Positions 1 through 9,687 of a stretch of 64,000 bases of DNA are shown here, piece by piece. Numbering within the stretch: position 1 is the stretch's first letter; every line of letters starts with the position of its first letter. The stretch lies in the NCBI GenBank assembly GCA_017303905.1, contig JAFLBH010000002.1, positions 186,001 to 250,000 of the forward strand, written 5' to 3'. The notes under the pieces were generated by a model. The model was not told the DNA's origin. It worked only from the letters and a program-made list of their open reading frames with translations, and did not search any database. A program made the position numbers and the translations under genes. This stretch comes from Bacteroidota bacterium (GTDB lineage Bacteria > Bacteroidota > Bacteroidia > B-17B0 > Aurantibacillaceae).

Positions 1-888
1 GGCCTGACTTTGATTTCTGATAAAGTTATAGGAAGCATTTAATTGTAGTTGAGGTAAAAAACCGGAGCGTGCCTCTTTAATACTTTGCTCGGCTATCATC
101 TCATTTTGCAATGCCATCAATAAAGAAGAATTATTCTTTAGAGCTGATTTTTTTAATTCATCATAAGCCGGGTTATAATTGGTAGCAATTTCAGTTGTTG
201 TTTTAAAGTCTGCATCTGGTGCTACATTCATTAAAACATTCAAACCTGTTTTTGCGCTTAATAACTGCTGTTCCAATTTCAGTAAATTACTTTTTGCTTT
301 GTTCTCATCAGCTTCCGTGAGTAATAAATCAACTTTTGAATCGGAACCTATGTCTAATTTAAGTTTCGCTATTTTTTTTCTTTCCTCATACACTGCCAGA
401 TTTTGTTGTGCCGCTTTCATCAGTTGTTGTATTCGCACCACATCGTAATAAGCATTCACTATTTCATAAACAGTGTTTTCCATTTGTTGCTTTAATTGCA
501 AACTACTCAATTGCTCATTTTGGCTTAAACGCTTTTTAACGGCAAACATTTTCATTCCATCAAACACAACCCAATTCACATTTAAAGAGGCGCCGGTACT
601 ATTGGATTGAGCCCCTTGCCTGTCTTGAACCGTTCCGTTACTGAATTCCTGATACGAATTAAGGTTCGCTAAACTTAAATTACCGTTTAAACTTACTTGT
701 GGCGACATACCCGCATTACCAAAATTATTTTGAGCTTTGGTAATTTCGGTTTCGTTACGAGAAATCATCACCGCGTAATTCTTTTCTAAACCTGTTTTAA
801 TTGCTTGCTCTACGGTTAAAACATCCTGCGCTTTCAGAAACGTTATTCCGAATAAAGCAATGACTATGTTTATCTTTTTATTCAGCAT
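1..888 (-). CDS. TolC-family outer membrane efflux channel (partial)
   Basis: The 5' 296 codons of a TolC/OEP-type channel; the C-terminus lies beyond the left edge. The N-terminus has a signal peptide (MLNKKINIVIALFGITFLKAQ) followed by the TolC-like start DVLTVEQAIKTGLEKN. Long amphipathic helices follow, with the pattern AYYDVVRIQQLMKAAQQNL, and then a Gln/Lys/Ala-rich helical hairpin region. I infer that it forms the outer membrane exit duct for the RND pump encoded just upstream. The start codon overlaps the last 11 bases of the RND gene, so the two are translationally coupled. The family is clear from context and repeat pattern; the transported substrate cannot be told. Confidence 0.85.
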   Translation of the reverse strand, partial: MLNKKINIVIALFGITFLKAQDVLTVEQAIKTGLEKNYAVMISRNETEITKAQNNFGNAGMSPQVSLNGNLSLANLNSYQEFSNGTVQDRQGAQSNSTGASLNVNWVVFDGMKMFAVKKRLSQNEQLSSLQLKQQMENTVYEIVNAYYDVVRIQQLMKAAQQNLAVYEERKKIAKLKLDIGSDSKVDLLLTEADENKAKSNLLKLEQQLLSAKTGLNVLMNVAPDADFKTTTEIATNYNPAYDELKKSALKNNSSLLMALQNEMIAEQSIKEARSGFLPQLQLNASYNFIRNQSQA

Positions 889-3800
889 GTTTCTTCTCCT
901 TTACAAAATATGAATAAACGGATGGAATAACGTACAAGGTTAACACCATCGATAGTAATAAACCACCAATAATTACAATACCCATTCCCATTCTGCTCTT
1001 TGCTCCTGCACCTAATGCCATGGCAATTGGCAAAGCTCCTAAAATAGTTGCTAAACTGGTCATTAAAATCGGTCGTAAGCGCGCTGTTGATGCTTCAATT
1101 AAAGCTTCTCTAACACCCATCCCTTTTTCTCTGAGTTGATTTGTAAATTCCACAATCAAAATTCCGTTTTTAGTTACTAATCCAATCAGCATAATCATAC
1201 CAATCTGACTAAAAACATTCAAAGTCTGATTAAAATACCAAAGTGAGAATACAGCTCCGGCTAAAGCGGTCGGAACGGTCAACATGATTATTAAAGGTTG
1301 TATAAAGCTCTCGAATTGCGCGGCTAACAACAAGTAAATTAAAACCAATGCTAAAACGAAAGCAAATAAGGTATTTGATGAACTCTCTGCAAAATCACGC
1401 GATGAACCGGTTAAGGAAGTTGTAAAGGAGTCATCTAATATTTTTTTAGCAATCTCATTCATAGCGTTTATGCCATCTCCAATAGTTTTACCGGGAGCTA
1501 AACCTGCCTGCACAGTTGCCGATTGATAGCGGTTATAATGATACAACTGCGGCGGACTACTTTGCTCACGCATCTTAGTGATGTTATCCAGCTGTATCAT
1601 TTCACCATTATTATTTTTAATATACAAAGCTGATAAATCTAAAGGGTCGTCTCTGTTTTCTCTGTCTACCTGACCAATAATTTGATATTGCCGGTCATTC
1701 ATAATAAAATAACCAAAACGTTGTCCGCTTAATGCCAATTGCAGCGTTTGCGCTAAATCAGCTATACTCACACCTAAAGTTTTGGCTTTTTCTCTGTCCA
1801 CTTCAATAACTAATTCAGGTTTATTAAACTTGAGATTAACATCCACTCCCTGAAACACCGGATGTTTGCCGGCTTCTTCCATGAATTTTGGAAGTATCTC
1901 CTGAATCTTAGAAAAATCATTGTTCTGCAAGACAAATTGAACAGGTAAACCACCACGTGGACCACCACCCGATGAGATCGTTTGCTCTTGTATAACAAAC
2001 ACTTTTCCTTCCGGGAACATGGCTATATTCTTGTTAATGTAATTGGCGATATCCTGTTGAGAACGTTTTCGGTCTTTTGCCTCTGTTAAAGCCAAACGAA
2101 CAAAAGCTGTGTTTACTGCTCCTGAGCCAACAAAGCCCGGTGCGGTAACCGTTAGACAAACGCGTTTCTCAGGTATTGAATCTCCAACGAACTTCGCCAT
2201 ACGATCTACTACAGCATCTGTTGCTTCAAATGAAGTTCCTTCAGGTCCCGTAAAACTTAAACGTAACCAATCACGGTCTTCCAATGGTGATAACTCTGAT
2301 TGTAATTGTTTTCCGAAAAAGAAAATAGCACCGGTAGAAACAATAATAATAATGAATGCCCACCATCGTTTCGTTAAAAAATTAGTAATTGAATTCTTAA
2401 ACCCTGTATCCAATGCTGCAAAGAAAGGTTCGCTCCAAATATAAAAACGACTTTTCTTATTATGGTCTTTACGCACCAACTTTGCATTTAGCATGGGTGT
2501 TAAGGTTAAGGAAACAAAAGCAGAAATTAGAACAGCACCGGCCAAAACAATCCCGAATTCACGGAATAAACGTCCTACAAATCCTTCCATAAATACAACC
2601 GGCATAAATACTGCAGCTAAGGTTAAGGAGGTGGAGATGACCGCAAAATAAATTTCACGTGTACCTTCAATTGCGGCTTGTTGTGGAAGCATACCTTTCT
2701 CCAATTTCTTAAAAATATTTTCAGTCACCACAATTCCATCATCAACAACCAAACCTGTCGCTAATACAATAGCTAAAAGCGTTAATACATTAATGGAATA
2801 CCCCATAATATACATGATAAAGAAAGCCCCAATCAAAGAAACCGGAATATCGATTAAAGGACGAAACGCAATAAGCCAATCACGGAAGAACAAATAAATA
2901 ATCAGAATCACAAGAAGAATCGCAATCAATAACGTTTCTTGCACTTCTAAAATGGACTTTTTAATGAAGCGTGTATTATCTAAAGCTATATTAATGGTAT
3001 AATCTTTCGGCAAATCTTGCTTTAAGCGTTCGTAACGTTTATAAAATTCATCGGCAATCTCCACATAATTAGCACCCGGCTGTGGCACCAAAGCTAAACC
3101 AATCATTGGTACTCCTGATTCTTTCAATATTGTTTCTTCATTCTCTACACCTAAATCAACATTCGCTACATCTTTTAATCTCACCACTTCATTCGCGTTT
3201 TGCTTCACAATCATTTCTTCAAACTGACTAACGGTTACCAACCTGCCGCTTGTTTTGATGGTTAACTCTGTAGAATTACCGGCAACTTTTCCCGTTGGTA
3301 ACTCTACATTTTCTCTATCCAAAGCTTGTTTAACATCTAAAGCCGTTAATCCGAATGCCGTTAATTTTTTAGGTTCAATGCGAATTCGCATCGCATAACG
3401 TTTTTGTCCCCATATTTGAACATTACTTACCCCTGGAATGGTCTGTAAATTTTGTCCGATAACATTCTCTGCATAATCACTTATCTCGGCATGTGTTCGT
3501 GTATCACTTTTTAAGGTCATGGAGATGATTGCATCCGAGTTAGCATCTGATTTAGTCACCACCGGTGGCGCATCAATATCTTGGGGTAATTGACGAACCG
3601 CTTGAGAAACCTTATCGCGTACATCATTAGCTGCTGCCTCCAGATTAGAACTCAGATTGAACTCTACAGTAATGATGCTTGAACCTTGATTAGATGCACC
3701 GGAAATAGTTCTAATACCCTCGATACCGTTAATGGCTTTTTCGAGTGGTTCTGTAATTTGTGACTGAATAACTTCAGCATTGGCTCCTGTATAATTAGTA

Positions 3801-3943
3801 CGAACCGTAATAACAGGAGGATCGATGGAAGGAAACTCACGCACACCCAAAAATGTATATCCAATTGCACCAAACAGCACAATGATAATCGACATAACGG
3901 TGGCCAGCACCGGGCGCTTAACACTTAAACCTGCTATATCCAT
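878..3943 (-). CDS. RND (HAE1/AcrB-type) efflux pump, inner membrane subunit
   Basis: A 1021-residue proton-driven RND transporter, the usual length for the HAE1 family. The N-terminus MDIAGLSVKRPVLATVMSII is the typical first transmembrane (TM) segment. The porter motif GIRTISGASNQGSS follows. The TM4 proton-relay aspartates are present in GLVVDDGIVVTENI, and the TM10 lysine in GLVTKNGILIVEF. Twelve TM helices are expected, split by two large periplasmic loops. It sits between the membrane fusion protein gene (1-base TAATG overlap) and the TolC-type channel gene (11-base overlap). Together they form a complete tripartite exporter. The substrate is unknown, but drugs, dyes or detergents are likely for HAE1 rather than metals. 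Confidence 0.95.
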   Translation of the reverse strand: MDIAGLSVKRPVLATVMSIIIVLFGAIGYTFLGVREFPSIDPPVITVRTNYTGANAEVIQSQITEPLEKAINGIEGIRTISGASNQGSSIITVEFNLSSNLEAAANDVRDKVSQAVRQLPQDIDAPPVVTKSDANSDAIISMTLKSDTRTHAEISDYAENVIGQNLQTIPGVSNVQIWGQKRYAMRIRIEPKKLTAFGLTALDVKQALDRENVELPTGKVAGNSTELTIKTSGRLVTVSQFEEMIVKQNANEVVRLKDVANVDLGVENEETILKESGVPMIGLALVPQPGANYVEIADEFYKRYERLKQDLPKDYTINIALDNTRFIKKSILEVQETLLIAILLVILIIYLFFRDWLIAFRPLIDIPVSLIGAFFIMYIMGYSINVLTLLAIVLATGLVVDDGIVVTENIFKKLEKGMLPQQAAIEGTREIYFAVISTSLTLAAVFMPVVFMEGFVGRLFREFGIVLAGAVLISAFVSLTLTPMLNAKLVRKDHNKKSRFYIWSEPFFAALDTGFKNSITNFLTKRWWAFIIIIVSTGAIFFFGKQLQSELSPLEDRDWLRLSFTGPEGTSFEATDAVVDRMAKFVGDSIPEKRVCLTVTAPGFVGSGAVNTAFVRLALTEAKDRKRSQQDIANYINKNIAMFPEGKVFVIQEQTISSGGGPRGGLPVQFVLQNNDFSKIQEILPKFMEEAGKHPVFQGVDVNLKFNKPELVIEVDREKAKTLGVSIADLAQTLQLALSGQRFGYFIMNDRQYQIIGQVDRENRDDPLDLSALYIKNNNGEMIQLDNITKMREQSSPPQLYHYNRYQSATVQAGLAPGKTIGDGINAMNEIAKKILDDSFTTSLTGSSRDFAESSSNTLFAFVLALVLIYLLLAAQFESFIQPLIIMLTVPTALAGAVFSLWYFNQTLNVFSQIGMIMLIGLVTKNGILIVEFTNQLREKGMGVREALIEASTARLRPILMTSLATILGALPIAMALGAGAKSRMGMGIVIIGGLLLSMVLTLYVIPSVYSYFVKEKKHAE

Positions 3944-5013
3944 TACTTCTTACCCTGATTTAAAAATTTAAGCTTCGAACCCTTTTTAACTGATAGTAAA
4001 CCTGTCGTTAAAACCGTATCTCCTACCTGAAGTCCTTCCAGTATTTGTATATTTTCATCCGTTCTAACTCCGGTTACAACTTTAGCCTCATCCGCTTCGC
4101 CATTACGTGCAATCATTACTTTTTGTCCTTTAAGAATTGGAATAACGCACTGCGTTGGAATCATTATGCTGTTTTCGGTTTTAATCAAGTCAACATATAC
4201 TTTTACAAAACTGCCGGGATACAATTCAGTACTACCATTATACATGGCTCGGCAGCGAATCGATTTGGTGACATCATCAATTTTTGGTTCAATCGCGTAA
4301 ATAGAAGCTTTCATTTTTTCGTTTGAATTATCGCGACTAAACTCTACCTCTAAACCTTTTTTCAAACTATTGCTGTATTTCTCAGGTAATGCAAACTCAA
4401 TAAATAAAGGTTTTACCTGAACCAGAGAAGCAATGCTTAACGCCGGACTCACATAAGCACCTTCACTGATATTTTTTAATCCGATTCGTCCGCTGAAAGG
4501 AGCAGTAATATTCGTTTTTGCAATTTGCGCGTTAATAAAAGCTTGGTCCGCCATTAAAGATGTTACTTCGTTATCCTGAATTTCATACTCCTCCTTACTA
4601 ACTCCATTCACATCTAAAAGTTTTTTCAGGCGCTCCAGTTTATCCTGAGCTAATTTTATTTGAGCCTTGTTCTTTAATAATTGAGCTTGCAAATCGGCAT
4701 CATTAATTTTAAGTAAGGAAGTTCCTTTCATTACTTCATCACCTTCCTTAAAATAGATAGCCGTTACCTTACCGGAAACTTCCGGTTTAATTTCAATTTC
4801 ATTTAGCGCGCCAATTTTTCCGCTACTGTATACTTTATTGCTAAATGAATTAGATTGAGCAATCATGTAATTGACTGCGACAGGCATTTTGGATTTGTCC
4901 ATACCCTTTGGACCTCCCCCTTTTTCTTCAGGTTTTGAAAGGAAAATAAATTTTATGGCAATGAGAATGCCAAAAAACACAACCACATATAACCATCCGG
5001 GAATCTTTTTCAT
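3943..5013 (-). CDS. Efflux RND periplasmic adaptor (membrane fusion protein)
   Basis: A 356-residue HlyD/AcrA-type adaptor. A single N-terminal TM anchor (residues about 6-26, WLYVVVFFGILIAIKFIFL) places it on the periplasmic face of the inner membrane. It is followed by the first half of the lipoyl domain (EVSGKVTAIYFKEGDEVMKG), a short alpha-helical hairpin (about residues 110-160), the second lipoyl half (ITAPFSGRIGLKNISEGAYV) and beta-barrel/membrane-proximal domains ending in KKGSKLKFLNQGKK. It bridges the RND pump and the TolC-type channel. The gene lies 4 bases after marR, and its stop overlaps the pump start as TAATG. It is not a lipoprotein, since no lipobox is visible. Confidence 0.93.
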   Translation of the reverse strand: MKKIPGWLYVVVFFGILIAIKFIFLSKPEEKGGGPKGMDKSKMPVAVNYMIAQSNSFSNKVYSSGKIGALNEIEIKPEVSGKVTAIYFKEGDEVMKGTSLLKINDADLQAQLLKNKAQIKLAQDKLERLKKLLDVNGVSKEEYEIQDNEVTSLMADQAFINAQIAKTNITAPFSGRIGLKNISEGAYVSPALSIASLVQVKPLFIEFALPEKYSNSLKKGLEVEFSRDNSNEKMKASIYAIEPKIDDVTKSIRCRAMYNGSTELYPGSFVKVYVDLIKTENSIMIPTQCVIPILKGQKVMIARNGEADEAKVVTGVRTDENIQILEGLQVGDTVLTTGLLSVKKGSKLKFLNQGKK

Positions 5014-5017
5014 AATC

Positions 5018-5500
5018 TTAATTTTTTGCTTTTGTTTTCTTGTAATTAAAAAATAAATCGTCGGAAGGAAGGGAATCTAAATTTTTGCAAACTAATTGCA
5101 TCACCTTTAAAAAGGTTTTTCTTTCACCTTCGGAAATATTTAAAAAAGCCTTCTCATCAATTGAATCAAAGGATTGTACTATTTTTTTGGTTTGCTTTTC
5201 GCCTTTCTTAGATAACTTAATGAAATGCTCGCGACGATCGGCCGGATTAGTAGTGCGTTCAATATAGCCGGCCTTACTTAAATAATCCAAAACTTTTACC
5301 ATGGCTGTTTTATCGATACGTAAATTATCACAAACCACTTGCTGACAACAGTTTTGATGATTGTATAAAAAGAAAAGCACCGAATAATAACGCTCCACAT
5401 CTAAATTATCTAAACTCTTTGACAAAGCGCCGTAATACAACTTCGATAAAATAAGCGCTCTGGTTCCAACAGGCAGTTCGTTATTTATCTCACTCTTCAT
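5018..5500 (-). CDS. MarR-family transcriptional regulator
   Basis: A 160-residue winged-helix protein. The recognition region is visible as CCQQVVCDNLRIDKTAMVKVLDYLSKAGYIERTTNPADRR, with the basic wing DRREHFIKLSKKGEKQ. Both ends are helical and typical of MarR dimerisation. It is the first gene of the efflux operon, 4 bases before the adaptor gene. By analogy with MarR/MexR-type systems it probably represses its own operon and is released by a ligand or by oxidation. The adjacent cysteines in NCCQQVVC are candidates for thiol sensing, but that is only an inference. Confidence 0.9.
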   Translation of the reverse strand: MKSEINNELPVGTRALILSKLYYGALSKSLDNLDVERYYSVLFFLYNHQNCCQQVVCDNLRIDKTAMVKVLDYLSKAGYIERTTNPADRREHFIKLSKKGEKQTKKIVQSFDSIDEKAFLNISEGERKTFLKVMQLVCKNLDSLPSDDLFFNYKKTKAKN

Positions 5501-5612
5501 AATAGTTGAATTTTAAAATAGTTGACAAATATAACTAATTCCGGACCAATCATAACCGATTTAACAATTTTATGATTTTTGCCGAATTCGCTTTTTCATA
5601 GACTATTTCTCG

Positions 5613-5620
5613 TATTTTTG
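5613..5620 (+). promoter_or_regulatory. Putative -7 promoter element for the PD40 gene
   Basis: TATTTTTG matches the Bacteroidota consensus TAnnTTTG and lies 15 bases before the ATG at 5636. No well-spaced TTTG/TTG -33 box was found, so the call rests on position and on the -7 match alone. In AT-rich DNA this 8-mer also arises by chance. Confidence 0.4.
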
Positions 5621-5635
5621 TAACCTATTTATTTT

Positions 5636-6673
5636 ATGAAACGTCTATTTTTTATCGCCATTCTATTCTCGGGATTAACAGGAATTAACGCGCAGGAAAA
5701 ACACCTAAAAAATCTACAAAAACTAACCTACGGCGGCGATAATGCTGAAGCCTATTTTTCGCCAAACGGAAAGATGGCCGCGTTTCAGAGTAATAATTCT
5801 AAATGGGGATTACAATGCGATCAGATTTTTGCCTTAGATATTGAAAAAGCAGCGAAAGACAGTACTTATAAACCACCAATGATAAGTACGGGCAAAGGCA
5901 GAACTACATGTAGTTATTACATGCCTAACGGAAAAGATATTTTGTATGCCTCTACACACAAAGCCAATGATTCTTGTCCGCCTGCCCCACAGATTAAAGG
6001 AAAATATTTGTGGGCCGTATACAAAGATTTTGATATTTACGTGGCCGATGAAAAAGGAAAGATAACCAAACAATTAACCAATTCGCCGGGATATGATGCC
6101 GAAGCAACCATTTCACCAAAAGGCGATAAAATAGTTTTCACCAGCGACCGCAGTGGCGATTTAGAATTATGGACCATGGATATTGATGGAAAAAATCAAA
6201 AACAAATTACAAAAGGATTAGGTTATGATGGCGGTGCTTTCTTTTCACCTGACGGAAAGAAATTAGTATTTCGCGCTTCTCGTCCGAAAACAGAAGAAGA
6301 AATTAAAGAATACAAAGATTTATTATCGCAACATTTGGTAGCTCCCACCAATATGGAGATATACACCTGTAATGTGGATGGCAGTGATTTAAAACAAGTG
6401 ACTTCTCTTGGTAAAGCAAATTGGGCGCCGTTTTACCACCCTTCCGGAAAGAAAATTATTTTTTCAAGTAATCATCACAGCGCAAGAGGTTACGACTTTC
6501 AATTATTTATGGTGAATGAAGACGGAACAGGATTAGAACAAATCACAAACGAGAGCATGTTCAATGCCTTCCCTATGTTTTCACCGGATGGTAAGAAATT
6601 AATTTTCTCTAGCAACAGAAATAACCACGGTACCCGTGATACCAATTTATTTATTGCTGATTGGGTGGATTAA
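5636..6673 (+). CDS. Exported PD40/TolB-like beta-propeller protein
   Basis: A 345-residue protein with a signal peptide (MKRLFFIAILFSGLTGINAQ) and repeated PD40 motifs: AYFSPNGKMAAF, ATISPKGDKIVFTSD, AFFSPDGKKLVF, FYHPSGKKIIFSSN and FPMFSPDGKKLIFSSN. These make a six-bladed TolB-like propeller expected in the periplasm or outer envelope. No peptidase, OmpA or kinase domain is attached, so it is probably a binding or scaffold protein. The cysteines in TTCSYYM and NDSCPPAP could form a disulfide. It is transcribed away from the efflux operon, and its 3' end overlaps the minus-strand DUF2892 gene by 23 bases. Confidence 0.85.
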   Translation: MKRLFFIAILFSGLTGINAQEKHLKNLQKLTYGGDNAEAYFSPNGKMAAFQSNNSKWGLQCDQIFALDIEKAAKDSTYKPPMISTGKGRTTCSYYMPNGKDILYASTHKANDSCPPAPQIKGKYLWAVYKDFDIYVADEKGKITKQLTNSPGYDAEATISPKGDKIVFTSDRSGDLELWTMDIDGKNQKQITKGLGYDGGAFFSPDGKKLVFRASRPKTEEEIKEYKDLLSQHLVAPTNMEIYTCNVDGSDLKQVTSLGKANWAPFYHPSGKKIIFSSNHHSARGYDFQLFMVNEDGTGLEQITNESMFNAFPMFSPDGKKLIFSSNRNNHGTRDTNLFIADWVD

Positions 6674-6851
6674 AATCCGTAGCGCATTTACCCGTTGTTA
6701 AACAGCGGTTTAGTAATCCGAAAATTAAAACAACCAGGCCTACTAAAGCCATTAACCATTCTTTGCGTTCGAAAGCAGTATAAATTATCCATGCTCCTAA
6801 AGGAGTTAAAATAATTCGGAATAATCCTATTTTTTGAATGAGTTTAAGCAT
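6651..6851 (-). CDS. DUF2892-type small membrane protein
   Basis: A 66-residue protein with the DUF2892 (YgaP transmembrane-like) pattern: an amphipathic N-terminus, two hydrophobic helices (about residues 10-26 and 31-48), and the tail LLNRCLTTGKCATDFN with two conserved cysteines. It is the last gene of the crtD-cruF-crtYcd unit, and its start overlaps the crtYcd stop by 8 bases. The function is not known; members are often found beside rhodanese or sulfur genes. Its place at the end of a carotenoid operon may be incidental. Confidence 0.75.
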   Translation of the reverse strand: MLKLIQKIGLFRIILTPLGAWIIYTAFERKEWLMALVGLVVLIFGLLNRCLTTGKCATDFNPPNQQ

Positions 6852-7536
6852 GGCTTTTATTCATATAACGGAATTTCTCGTAAAAGAAACACCATAAAAT
6901 GATCATGCTAAAGTTATAAAATAAATCCTCGAATGGAATGGTACCCATCCGAATGGATAAATTTTGGCTATCGTTGTAAATCAAAATGGGCCAAGATGTT
7001 AAAACTCCATTACAAATAGCAAACGGTAAAAGACAAACAGTAAAGGCCAGATAAAACAAATTAAGCTGTTTCCATTTCGCAAAATACGCCACGTAAACTA
7101 TGCATAAGATGGCCACTATTGAGTTAACAAGCGTATAAACCTTATTAAAACCATATACAAGCGTAATTAAGTTTACGGCAATAATGATTTTAGTAATTAA
7201 ATCGGTCACCGAATTAGTATAGTACTTTTTAAAGTAAACCCGAATACATTCATAAATAAAAACCGTTGAATACGGCACCGTAATAAAAAACAAACACTCT
7301 TCAATAGGCAAATTAAAAAAGTAAATACCACTCACAAATTCAGGATTAAACTGCCAGATTCCGCTTTTTGTAAATAGTATATCCCAAATAATAAAACCAA
7401 CACCAACAATTAGAATGGAAAGAAAGAGCGATTTCCACGTTTTATAAAAAGCTACTTTTTTATCAAAGCTTAAAATAAGCGGAAAGAAAATAACAGCCGC
7501 ATCCAATAACAAATATGTAAACTTCGGATTAATCAC
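6844..7536 (-). CDS. crtYcd: Lycopene cyclase, fused CrtYc/CrtYd type
   Basis: A 230-residue polytopic membrane protein made of two homologous halves. This is the small lycopene beta-cyclase type found in actinobacteria as separate CrtYc and CrtYd subunits and in Bacteroidota as a fusion. Each half carries the acidic signature: NLPIEECLFFITVP near residue 75 and IPFEDLFYNF near residue 200. About six or seven TM helices are visible. It cyclises psi-ends of lycopene to beta rings in the inner membrane. Both ends overlap neighbours by 8 bases (cruF upstream, DUF2892 downstream), so translation is coupled. Confidence 0.88.
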   Translation of the reverse strand: MINPKFTYLLLDAAVIFFPLILSFDKKVAFYKTWKSLFLSILIVGVGFIIWDILFTKSGIWQFNPEFVSGIYFFNLPIEECLFFITVPYSTVFIYECIRVYFKKYYTNSVTDLITKIIIAVNLITLVYGFNKVYTLVNSIVAILCIVYVAYFAKWKQLNLFYLAFTVCLLPFAICNGVLTSWPILIYNDSQNLSIRMGTIPFEDLFYNFSMIILWCFFYEKFRYMNKSHA

Positions 7537-8182
7537 GAAATACGTATAAACAGAATAAGAAAAACATGAATTGAGTTACATATAAAGTAAGAGCAGCTTG
7601 ATTCTCCTTTAATGGTAATTTCTTGCGTATGTAAAAGGAGAACAGCAACGAAATACAAAACCAAGCCACATAGTTAGTCATTGGAATATGATTGTCTTTC
7701 CAAAACCAAAATCCCATTATATGAACGCTTTGCTCAATCACCACATCCAATAGCACCATTAGTAATGAAGCGCCAATGACAGACACATAAAAGGATTGTT
7801 TCCGTAAAATCACATGGCAGGCATATAATAACATGATCCAATTTATGCCAATTACTAAAGGTACATTCAATAGTCTAGGGCCAAGATTGGTTCCGTAATA
7901 ATACTCTCCAAAAGGAAAACCGGTATAAACACCCAGTACTTCAATAAAAAAGGCCAATAATGCCACATTCAAAACAACCACATAATGGATTGGCTTTAAT
8001 TCAGCCTTCCAGAAAAGCATGATGGCGGAAAGCACCAGATTAAAAACCGATAGTTTTAAAAAGTAAACCGGGGCAAATAACATCCCAACTGCTCCGATAC
8101 AATGAAACAATATAATAATCGCCGATGGCAACCAGGGATCGTTTATTTTTTTTAAAACATTCAACTTAATTATGCTTATCAA
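7529..8182 (-). CDS. cruF: CruF-like carotenoid 1',2'-hydratase (PF04240 family)
   Basis: A 217-residue protein with about six TM helices. It has the carotenoid-biosynthesis family signature LGVYTGFPFGEYYYG followed by PLVIGINWIMLLYA and, later, LLDVVIEQSVHIMGFWFW. CruF and its archaeal relatives add water across the terminal double bond of the acyclic psi-end, giving a 1'-hydroxy group. The neighbouring crtD would then desaturate the 3',4' bond. The gene overlaps crtD by 17 bases and crtYcd by 8 bases. The family is firm. The hydratase activity is inferred from family and context. Confidence 0.82.
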   Translation of the reverse strand: MISIIKLNVLKKINDPWLPSAIIILFHCIGAVGMLFAPVYFLKLSVFNLVLSAIMLFWKAELKPIHYVVVLNVALLAFFIEVLGVYTGFPFGEYYYGTNLGPRLLNVPLVIGINWIMLLYACHVILRKQSFYVSVIGASLLMVLLDVVIEQSVHIMGFWFWKDNHIPMTNYVAWFCISLLFSFYIRKKLPLKENQAALTLYVTQFMFFLFCLYVFRD

Positions 8183-9632
8183 TTATCATATTACCCGCAA
8201 TTTTTGCCGAAAGTAAACACAAAGGAATTCCGCCACCCGGATGTACACTTCCTCCACAAAAATACAAACCTTTAATCTTACTGCTGTAATTAGCGTGTCT
8301 TAAAAAAGCAGAAAACTTATTATTGGAAGAATTGCCATACAAAGAACCGCCATAAGATGATGTATCTTTCTCGATGGTGAAAGGATCCCAAGTGGATTCC
8401 TCCTCTATGTAAGGAAGAATATCTGTTTTAAGAATACGGTTTATCTTCTTAATCACATTCAATTTCAATTCATCAAAATAACCTACCGGTAAATGCGATT
8501 TATTGTGAGGCGCGTTAATTAAGATAAACCAATTTTCACAACCCGGAGGTGCATCTTTTTTACACACTTTAGAACTGATATGGATATACACAGTTGGGTC
8601 GTGATAAGGTTTATCGGAATTGAAAAGCTGCTCGAATTCCTTCTCATAATTATCGCTAAACAAAATATTATGGACACCCAGCTCTGTGAATTCGCGTTTT
8701 ATTCCCCAATAAAAAATATAAGCAGAAGATGATTTTTCCTGGTTTAGTAATTTATGTGGTGTGTATTTTGAAGGAAGTAATTTCTGATAAACAACATGCA
8801 TATCGGCATCACTCAAAACGATATCACTTTCAAAAAGAGCACCATTCGCTTTTAGGCCTTTTACTTTTTCATTTTCAACAACAATTTCTTCCACCTTGTG
8901 GTTAAAATAAAACTCAACACCTTGTTCCTTTGCTAAACCATAAATGTACTTTGTGATGTCATGCATGCCTTCGTTTGGCATGAATGCGCCAATATTATAT
9001 TCCAAATGCGGAATAATGTTGAGTAAAGCTGGTGCCTTATAAGGATTGGAACCATTATAAGTCGCGTACCGATTGAATAATTGTACTGTTTTTGGATTTT
9101 TAAACCGCTTTGCATTCGCTTCATGCATTGTTTTACTTAATTGCAGTTTTTTAATATTCCCAATAGCCTTAATTGTTTTAATATTAAAAAAATTAAGCGG
9201 CTTGTGTAAAGATTGATGTAAAAACAAATCAGACGTGTAATGATATAACTGAGCACTATGCTCTAAATGCTGCAATACAGCTTCCCTACTCTCACCTAAA
9301 TGATGATGAATTTCATCGGCGAATGCATTTAAATCCGACTTCGCTTTTAAGCGCGTTCCGTCTTCATAAAAATAATGACAAACATCGTTCAGTTTTTGAA
9401 ATTTAAACTGTGTTTTGGTTTTGGTTAGTTCACCCAATTCATTTACCAAATGCGGCATGGTAAATAATGAAGGTCCTTTATCAAATCGATAGCCGCCAAG
9501 ATTCATTTCGCAAAGTTTGCCGCCGGGATGCGCTGCACTTTCGAATACGCTCACCTTAAATCCGGCCTTCGCCAAACGTACTGATGCCGCCAATCCTGCA
9601 ATCCCACCTCCGATGATATGAACCCGCTTCAA
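8166..9632 (-). CDS. crtD: CrtD-like 1-hydroxycarotenoid 3,4-desaturase
   Basis: A 488-residue FAD-dependent phytoene-desaturase-family protein. The dinucleotide-binding site is IIGGGIAGLAASVRLAKAG, followed by the FAD motif PGGKLCEMNLGGYRFDKGPS. The C-terminal signature is GLYFCGGSVHPGGGIPLCLLS. The GYRFDKGPSLFTMP region and its partnership with cruF fit CrtD (3,4-desaturation of 1-hydroxycarotenoids) better than CrtI, a copy of which is encoded divergently. It heads the minus-strand carotenoid unit and shares a 55-base divergent promoter region with crtI. An alternative is a second general carotene desaturase. Confidence 0.8.
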   Translation of the reverse strand: MKRVHIIGGGIAGLAASVRLAKAGFKVSVFESAAHPGGKLCEMNLGGYRFDKGPSLFTMPHLVNELGELTKTKTQFKFQKLNDVCHYFYEDGTRLKAKSDLNAFADEIHHHLGESREAVLQHLEHSAQLYHYTSDLFLHQSLHKPLNFFNIKTIKAIGNIKKLQLSKTMHEANAKRFKNPKTVQLFNRYATYNGSNPYKAPALLNIIPHLEYNIGAFMPNEGMHDITKYIYGLAKEQGVEFYFNHKVEEIVVENEKVKGLKANGALFESDIVLSDADMHVVYQKLLPSKYTPHKLLNQEKSSSAYIFYWGIKREFTELGVHNILFSDNYEKEFEQLFNSDKPYHDPTVYIHISSKVCKKDAPPGCENWFILINAPHNKSHLPVGYFDELKLNVIKKINRILKTDILPYIEEESTWDPFTIEKDTSSYGGSLYGNSSNNKFSAFLRHANYSSKIKGLYFCGGSVHPGGGIPLCLLSAKIAGNMIIDKHN

Positions 9633-9687
9633 AATTTTTACGTTTTTTAATAAACAATTGTAGTGAAAGTTTGTTTAACTTAGGCAA

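Noticed and set aside
2109-2444. 111-codon plus-strand frame inside the RND pump gene
   Set aside because: It is opposite a well-conserved RND coding region and lacks any recognisable domain.
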